A stretch of 52,190 nt of DNA. It comes from Zygnema cylindricum (Eukaryota > Streptophyta > Zygnematophyceae > Zygnematales > Zygnemataceae). A program made the translations under genes and the position numbers. Below are positions 45,690 to 52,190 of the stretch, one piece after another. Position 1 is the stretch's first letter. Each line of letters starts with the position of its first letter. The notes below the pieces were generated by a model. It had not been told where the DNA came from, made no database searches, and saw only the letters and a list, made by a program, of their open reading frames with translations. The DNA is taken from positions 1-52,190 of the forward strand of contig JBBHKE010001710.1 in assembly GCA_037447655.1 (NCBI GenBank), read 5' to 3'.

Positions 45690-46690
45690 GTCGCCGTACG
45701 CATTCTTTGGTTTTTTCTCTTCCACGTGTTGCTATTCGACGTACCATTTTTGTCGATATGGTCGCTCGCCTAATTTGTCGTTTTTTCTTCGGCTACAATT
45801 ATTCGTACCTTTTTTGTTGCCTCGTATTTGCCTCCTCATCGTAATTCCAACGAATATTTTGTTGTTTCCGTTCGATTATTTGTCCATTTGTCGTCGAACG
45901 CTAATTTTTACTTTGTCGTTTTAGATTGTTTGACCGTACTTATTTCTGGCGCATTCGTTTTCATCTTTCTTCGAGCCCTTCTTCTGCCTCAACGTACAGT
46001 TTAATTTGTACCGTTGTTTTGTCGTTTGAGGCTGTACCGTTCAAATGATTATTTTGTCGTGATAGGTAATTGTACAACTCCTGCGTACTTTTTCTTGACG
46101 AACGCGCGTTTTATTTTTTATTTTTACTGTTTTGCACTACTTTGTCGACTCGTACACTGCAGTAACGGTCGTTTTCTTTTGTCGTTTGAGAGTTGCCGTA
46201 CGCATTTGTGATTTTTTGTTTTCTCTCTTCCACCTGTCGCTGATCGATGTTCCATTCTTGTCGATCTAGTCGCGAACGCTACACGCCTACTTTGTCGTTT
46301 TGCCTGAGCGTACATTTACTCGTACCTTTTTTGTCACGTCGTATGTTCTTTCGCGTCTTTATCGGAACGTATCTTTTCTTTTGTCTATTCTGTTTTTTTC
46401 CGATTTCTTCTCGATCGTTAATTTTTACTTTGTCGTTTCATTGTGAACGTTCTCTTTTTTGGCTCTTTCGATTTTTCTTCCCACGTACCTGCTTTTTCTT
46501 CAGCGTACATTTCTACCGTACCGTTTACTCTGTCGATTTCACTCCTACCTGTATATGCTTGATTCGTCGTGCCTACTCTCGTACATTTGTACCGTACTTT
46601 TTTGGCGAATTCACTCTAACGTCTATTTGTTTAATTTGTCGTTTTTGACTTGTACGTACTTATCTGACGTTCCTTCTGTTTAGTTCGATT
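45690..46690. repeat. Imperfect tandem duplication of about 0.5 kb
   Basis: GCCGTACGCATT, TCTCTTCCAC, TGTCGAT.T.GTCG and TCGTACCTTTTTTGT recur in order with an offset of about 502 bp (45693 and 46195). T-rich. The open frames are not conserved between units. Confidence 0.65.
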
Positions 46691-46699
46691 TGGTTGCGA

Positions 46700-47470
46700 T
46701 TCGGCTTTGTCGATTTGTATTATTACGTCTATTTTTTCTATGTCGTTTTCGTTTTTCCTTAACATATCTCTGGCTCTTTTGTTTTTTTCTTTCCACGTTT
46801 TAACGTACTATATATTAATGTACCTAATGGTTTTGTAAACATGAGGTGAGGTGGCGGCTTGTACAACTTCGATAGGGAAACTACAGAAACTACAATACAG
46901 TACAGTAGTACGGAATTACAAAGGTATCGCGGGAGGCTGCTTTTGATTTTTTTACACAATCCATTCCGTACCAATGTAGGAGTTATCGACATATATAGTT
47001 ATCGACCCGATAACGATATATCATCATTTCCTTTCGATATTATCCTTGTCGGTTTACCGCATTACGGATGGAACGATTATCGGCGAAACTCTCGAAAGAC
47101 AACACTGGCGCCTTCACTCGTATGACGTCATCGCTCCTGCCGAACTGTTTCCTTGTGTCTGCAACGGAATACCGCGCTCTAAAATGCAGCAAACTGCGAA
47201 CGACAATCTGCCGACAGTCCGTGACGCCACACCGTTCCTCTATATTGACAGACAGTTTTTGTATTTCGAACGCGTAACGCTTGGATCTGAACCCGTTCAG
47301 TTTCGGTTCGGTAGAGCGTTCTTCTGTACATTTCATTCTTCTAGGGTTTTACGTTTTGCGCGTTCGCCTTTTTTCAAGATTTTGAAATTTGTGAAAAAAT
47401 TTAAGCTGGCGACGCCCTGGCTAGAGGGCTCCAGTGGCACGCAGTTGACTTTGTCCTGCCTTTTCGAATC
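46700..47470. other. Upstream region of lysyl-tRNA synthetase
   Basis: It contains CGATATA/TATCGG-rich sequence (46985-47050) reminiscent of the hAT-like element at 9240. The open frame 47046-47498 lacks motifs and an overlapping frame is open on the other strand, so I do not call it a gene. No clear TATA box was identified. Confidence 0.4.
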
Positions 47471-47473
47471 TCT

Positions 47474-47552
47474 TGAGCGTCTTACACGTGGCACTTGATT
47501 TCCTGAGCGACTGACACGTGTCGTCCGTTATTGAGAGATTGACACGTGGCAA
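47474..47552 (+). promoter_or_regulatory. Three G-box repeats upstream of lysyl-tRNA synthetase
   Basis: Three 28-30-bp units, each TGAG-N3-10-(T/G)ACACGTG. CACGTG cores are at 47485-47490, 47515-47520 and 47543-47548, the last 10 bp before the start codon. G-box/ABRE cores bind bZIP and bHLH factors in plants. They may lie in the promoter or the 5' UTR. Confidence 0.7.
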
Positions 47553-47558
47553 GCGGCC

Positions 47559-50500
47559 ATGGATGCCGACGAAGTGAAGCCTGTCGCTGCGCCTGCTGAA
47601 AATGGAGGGGAAGAGAAAATCAGCAAGAGGTGCGGCTCTTTTTGTCGTTTTGTCCCTATTTCCACACTCTCCTTCCACTCTCCTGTTGTCCTCCACCTCC
47701 TCTCCTCTCTCTCCTCACACTTCTCTTCTGTATCTTCCCTCTCGTTTTCCTCTTCCTGTCCCTTCTCTCTTTCCATTTCCTTCCTTCTTCAGTCCTCGTC
47801 TTCCCTCCTTCCTTCGCAAAGGCTCCCTTCCTTTTTTTCTCTCCTCTCTTCTTCACCGTCCTCTTTTCTCCGTCTCCCATTCCCCCCCTTCTTCTCTCCC
47901 TCCTCTCCGCCTCCATCTCTCCCCTCCTCTCTCCCCCTTTTATCCCAATCGTTAGTCTTTAGAAATGTTATATTTTAAAAAGCAAAACTTCATTCCTAGA
48001 AACTTTTTATCTTTTTTTTTCTGCAGCCAGATGTTACTTTTTTTAATTTTTCTTTATGAAGTGAATGTAATTCAGGGTTTTTTTTTTTTTTGGATTTTTT
48101 TTTTTTTTCAAATTTTCGATATGTTATTGAATTAGAGTTTCCGGTTTGGCAATTATAATTTTTCCATTTACGATCAAAATCAGGGTTTTTGGTTTGGTAA
48201 AAGTTTTTGTTTTTCCGTACGCAATTAAAATCATGGTTTCGGGTTCAGAGAATTTAAAGTTTTCAATTTATCAATTAAATTTAGGGTTTTGGATTTCTAT
48301 TTTTTTTCAGTGAGCAGAAAAGGAGAGCCAAGTTGGAACAGAAGGCTCGGGAGAAGGAGGAGAAAGACAAGCTAAAAGTGAGTCCCTCCCTCTCCCCCTC
48401 CCTCTCCCTCCACCTTTCGTTTTTCTTTTTTTTTTACTTTCTACTTTTTCTCTCTTTAGTTGAGAAATAAAAAAACATAAGAAGTTTCAGTCTCGTAGGA
48501 TTGTCATTGATTTTGGTCCTTCGAGTTTTCCAGGTTCTTCAAATTTTCAGGAAAACATCTTGATTTTTTTTCCTTTGTTTTTTCTCTCTCATTCTGGGAT
48601 CTTTTCAATGAAACCCCTGTTTTTTATTCGTTTTTGCATGGAATATTTGTTTAAAACAAGTAGAAATTGGAAACAAATTTTTTATTTTGTGATTATTTTA
48701 TTTCAGATTGCATGAATTTAACATGATTTTTCTGGTTTCCAGGCACTGAAAGAGGCAGAATCGAAGCCGAAGGCAGAAAAGGCCAAAGGAATGGATGAAG
48801 AAGATGAAGAACTTGATCCAACTGTACGTTTGTTATTATTATGTTTACTATTATATATCTCTCTTTCTCCCCCTATCTTGCTTTCCCTTTCTTGCTCCCT
48901 CACTCTTTTCTCTCTCTCCCTATTTGCTCTCTTTTTTTTCTCTTCTCTCCCTCTCTCTGCCCTTAAGTACTCCTTTTCTCCCTCTCCGCCTCCATTAACT
49001 TTTGTTCTCCCTTTCCTCCTCTCATCACCCATTTGTCACCTTCTGGATTCCGCCATTCTTATTATTTTTTTTCCTTTACTGGCCTTTGCTTCATTTTCTT
49101 TTTCACTTTCATTTTCATTTCCTTTGTCGTTTCTGTTTTCCTTTTCTTCTGCTTTTCATTTTCATTTCGATTCTCATTTTGTTTTCCATTTTCGTTTTCC
49201 TTTTCGTTTTTGCATCTTTTTTTTTTTTGTTTTGCAGCAATACTTCAACAATCGGCTTCGGCAAGTGGAAAATGTGAAGAAATCCGGCGGAAATCCTTAC
49301 CCCCATAAGTTCGAAACTTCAATTAGAATTCCGGAATATGTGGAAAAATATTCGGATATCGAAGCAGGACACCAGATAAAGGAAGAGATTTCTCTTGCCG
49401 GTACTTTTTCCCCTAAGTTGATTTGTGTTTATTTCCGGTTTTTGTCTTTTATTTTTCTCTGTTCTTTTTCCTTTTCCCTTTTTCCCCTGTTTTCCTCCCT
49501 TTTTCCCCTTTTTTTCCTTTTTTTTTCTATTCCTTAGTCGTGATTAAGTTAGTTGACAAGAATATACGAAAGAAATGTTACGACTAATCCACACTATTCT
49601 TTGTGACATCAACCCATAGCCCAAACCCCTTTAAAAATCCGAAAAAAGCCTAAAAAAGCCTAAAAACCCTCTAAAAAAAAAAAAAAAAAACGCAAATATT
49701 CGTCAACCAGAATCACTATGGAATATAAGCTTTTTTTACTCCCAAAAATGATAACCAAAAATAGTTTTCCTTGTTTTTTCTTTTTCTTTCCTTCTCTTTT
49801 CCATTTTTCCTTCCCTTTTCCTTTCCTTTCTTTTTCCTAACTTTCTTTTCTTTTTATCTCTTGTTTTTCTTTTCTTCTCTTTGTTTTCTTTTCTTTTCTT
49901 TTCTTTTCCTTTCCTACTTTCTTCTTATCTTTCTCTTTTACTCCCAGGGCGAGTGATGCGAAAAGCGGCCTCCGGTACAAAGTTGATATTCTACGACCTC
50001 CATGGAGAGGGCGCCAAAATCCAAGTTATGGCGGACGCCAGGTCTCACACCACACCCTAATTAGAGTGACCCCAATTAGAGTGGATATCCTGTTCCCTTA
50101 TTTTCGTTTTAGTGTCGCCAAAATCAAAGTTATGGCTGACGCCAGGTGTCACACCACACCCTAATTAGAGGATCCCTAATTAGAGTGGATACCCCGCTCC
50201 CTGATTTTTTTTTAATGCTGTTTTATATTGAGAGAGTGCCAAAATCCAAATTATGGCGGACGCCAGGTGTCACGCCACACCCCAATTAGAGTGGATGTGG
50301 AAGTAAGCGTGCTGTGTTTTGAATGAGTGTGATCCACATTATTCATGGTTCGTTTCTTTTCGAATACTTTTTCTGTAATTAGTGTGGACTATGGGGACGA
50401 TGATAATGACGATGACGATGATCAGTGTAGTTGGTGATTATTTCTTTGGAAGAAGAAGTTCTTTCTTTTGAAGAAGTTTTTTGGAGGGATGGAATATTAC

Positions 50501-51553
50501 TCTCTCTTTCCCCCCCTCTCTCGCTCCCTCTCTCTCTCTCTCCCTCTTTCTCTTTCTTTCTCTTCTCCATAGTTTTTAGGGAGATGAAGTATTGTTATCG
50601 CTCTCCACACTTTTTTGAGAGGATAAAATGATAAACTCTATCGCTACCCTTTTTTTTTCGTTTTCATACCAATTCATGTGCCTTTGTAAACCAAAATAAG
50701 AAGAAGGGAAAAAAAAAACCTCGATATATGGACTGTCTAGACTAAATTTTTAGGACAAACTTAGGCTTGTGTGACGTGACGTGACAACTTTGACGACATA
50801 TGCCAAAATTTAAGCGTCATTTTTGTCATTTGTTTTTTTGTTGTTTTGTTTTGTTTGTTTGTGTGGATAGAAACGCGGGATTGGAGGAAGCAGAATTTGT
50901 GAAATTGCATTCGGGTATAAAGAGGGGAGATATTGTGGGGATTGTTGGGCATCCCGGTAAGAAATTTGACATTTTTTTTTTTTTTTTTTTGTTTTGTGAC
51001 TAATAACCTCGTTTTGGTTGGAAAAAACAAGTGTCTTTTTTCTTATTTTTTTTCCAAAAATTGGACACGGTCGACAGTTTTTTGGCTCATTATGGCGAGT
51101 CAATAAGTCAGTTTATGGAAGAGGCAAGGGGAAGAGATTGAGGTGTAACAGAGGAAGGGAGGGAGGGAGGGAGGGAGGGAAGAGAGGGAAGGAAGGGAAG
51201 GGAGAGAGGGGAGGGGAGGAGGGAGGGGGGAGAAGGGGAGAGGGAGGGAAATGGGAAGGGTGGAGAGGAATTCAGAAATTGGGGTTTCTTCCTTTCTAAA
51301 CCTCGTTTATTTAGGTTGGGACACCATTTTCGGAAGTGTTAGAAAAAGGAAAAGAAAAGACTTGTATAATTTGAAACTAAGTTAATGTAATTTGGCGTCT
51401 AAAAATAATTGTGTTTTTCTTTTTTCATTTTCTTTGACAGGAAAAAGCAAGAAGGGAGAATTGAGTGTGTTTCCCACCAAGATTTCCGTACTCTCTCCTT
51501 GTCTCCATATGATGCCAAAGGACAAAAGGAGACCGGGGCTTGCTAAGGAAGAG
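47559..51553 (+). CDS. KARS: Lysyl-tRNA synthetase, cytosolic (class II), exons 1-7, 3' part beyond window
   Basis: It attaches lysine to tRNA-Lys. Exons: 47559-47629, 48311-48377, 48743-48823, 49238-49400, 49948-50041, 50871-50956, 51441-51553. All join in frame with GT-AG introns and give residues 1-225. The start (GCCATGG context) opens [12 protein letters not shown]. Residues 24-46 form the basic helix [18 protein letters not shown] typical of eukaryotic enzymes, which aids tRNA binding, followed by a Lys/Glu-rich linker. [10 protein letters not shown] (residues 92-101) opens the anticodon-binding OB fold, with [41 protein letters not shown] and [15 protein letters not shown] resembles plant enzymes. 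The class II catalytic domain must lie to the right. The donor after 51553 (GTAGAA) is inferred. The gene appears intact. Confidence 0.95.
47650..47945 (+). repeat. Pyrimidine-rich island in intron 1
   Basis: CTCCCTTCT-rich, starting about 20 bp after the first splice donor. Three frames are open here because of composition. Confidence 0.8.
48840..49230 (+). repeat. Pyrimidine-rich intron 3
   Basis: TCTCTCCC then TTTTC-rich. Overlapping long frames (48791-49537) run through exon 4 by chance and are not separate genes. Confidence 0.8.
49410..49945 (+). repeat. T/C-rich intron 4
   Basis: CTTTTCC-type runs on both sides of an A-rich patch (49620-49695). It includes TCTTTTCTTT tandem runs near 49888. 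Confidence 0.75.
50002..50310 (+). repeat. Triplicated exon 5 tail plus splice donor
   Basis: The last 31 bp of exon 5 (GCGCCAAAATCC through GACGCCAG) with its GT donor and the following CACACCACACCC.AATTAGAG are repeated. Donors are at 50042, 50146 and 50267. Read-through past donor 1 meets a stop within seven codons (TAA near 50058). Confidence 0.9.
50395..50425. repeat. GATGAC trinucleotide-like repeat
   Basis: GATGATAATGACGATGACG with a further GATGAT, in intron 5. Confidence 0.7.
51147..51262 (+). repeat. Purine-rich island in intron 6
   Basis: GGGAGGGA and GGGGAGAGGG repeats, the only large purine-rich tract on this strand in the gene. Confidence 0.85.
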
Positions 51554-51750
51554 GTAGAAAGGAATATTCTTAACGTTTTTTTGTTTGTCCCTTTTTCCTT
51601 CTTTTTTTTCACCTTCCTTTTCTTTTCTTACTTTTTGTTTTGGTTTTTCTTGCCCTCTTCTTTTTTTTCTATTTTTTGGGATTTTGGACGTGGTAGCACC
51701 TGTTTCCTTCCCTTTGAGTCTTTTTTTTGTCATTTTGGTATTCACCATCA

Positions 51751-51754
<4 letters not shown>

Positions 51755-51814
<60 letters not shown>
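51755..51814 (+). repeat. CT microsatellite
   Basis: About 25 perfect CT units after exon 7. Confidence 0.95.
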
Positions 51815-51818
<4 letters not shown>

Positions 51819-52110
51819 TGTTTTTTTAAAGAAAGTGAGGTGATTTCTCCCTCTCTCTCTCTCTCCTCTCCTCTTTTTTCCTTTTTCTTTTTCCCCGGTT
51901 AGAGAGCATGTGTCTTTTCTTTTGTTCCTTTCACTCCCTCTCACAGAACAACTCCACTGTTCCCTCTTTTTCTTCCTTATCTTAAAAGGTGTACCTTACT
52001 CCTTTTTCAAGTAAAATCAAAATCCGTGGTTATATCAACTCGCCTTCAATCCATTCCTTATGTAGTACAGCTCTGTTTTCGGCAAGCCTCAGCTGAAATT
52101 TCATGTTGTT

Positions 52111-52116
<6 letters not shown>

Positions 52117-52190
<74 letters not shown>
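52117..52190 (+). repeat. CT microsatellite at window end
   Basis: At least 36 perfect CT units that continue past the window. Confidence 0.95.

Noticed and set aside
47046-47498. 150-codon frame upstream of the synthetase
   Set aside because: No motif, overlapping frames open on the other strand, and it overlaps the first G-box.
47602-47978. Three overlapping plus-strand frames and one minus frame after the synthetase start
   Set aside because: They lie in the pyrimidine-rich first intron. Splicing into exon 2 restores the synthetase frame exactly.
48791-49537. 248-codon frame spanning exon 4
   Set aside because: It is exon 3 and exon 4 joined through a stop-free pyrimidine-rich intron 3. 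Intron splicing removes the low-complexity part.

Overview
This window is nuclear DNA from a eukaryote, most likely a green plant of the streptophyte line. Three things point there. A spliced cytosolic lysyl-tRNA synthetase gene with GT-AG introns begins at 47559 and runs off the right edge, and its protein reads closest to plant enzymes (judged from memory). Several Ty1/copia retrotransposons carry a primer-binding site that matches the plant form of initiator tRNA-Met. The rest is a dense nest of plant-type repeats. I cannot name the species.

Layout. 1-6681 is a decayed copia element (A): end of its 5' LTR, PBS, broken gag and pol, PPT and a 993-bp 3' LTR, with a 1180-bp solo LTR inside pol. 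7957-10184 is a solo LTR of a second family (F), with a 933-bp hAT-like element inside it. 10194-11506 holds a hAT MITE end and a truncated F-family LTR, followed by a PIF/Harbinger transposase relic (11560-11945, minus). 12381-25640 is a nest: copia element C, whose 5' LTR is split by minus-strand element F with tandem LTRs, whose gag is split by a solo LTR, and whose remains are followed by another LTR, copia element D (minus) and an integrase fragment E.

27-47.5 kb has no conserved host gene that I recognise. It contains two copies of a roughly 4-kb segment (about 28.1-32.0 and 37.9-42.2 kb), each with the same small ORF starting MVLEMALATG or MVLDMALATG. Around them are at least four members of a hAT MITE family with 8-bp target duplications, several TA-flanked fold-back MITEs, tandem arrays and pyrimidine-rich islands. 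47474-51553 is the lysyl-tRNA synthetase gene: three G-box repeats just upstream, then seven exons coding the first 225 residues.

Most notable. (1) The copia elements prime from the anticodon arm of initiator tRNA rather than its 3' end, so the PBS itself contains ATG. Gag begins in the LTR and reads through the PBS. (2) The LTR leader has three hairpins that keep pairing through compensatory changes, with the first gag ATG in the last loop. (3) The LTRs carry an antisense tRNA-like A-box/B-box module. (4) The 3' end of lysyl-tRNA synthetase exon 5 with its splice donor is present three times in tandem. (5) A small membrane-type ORF is conserved between the two duplicated segments.
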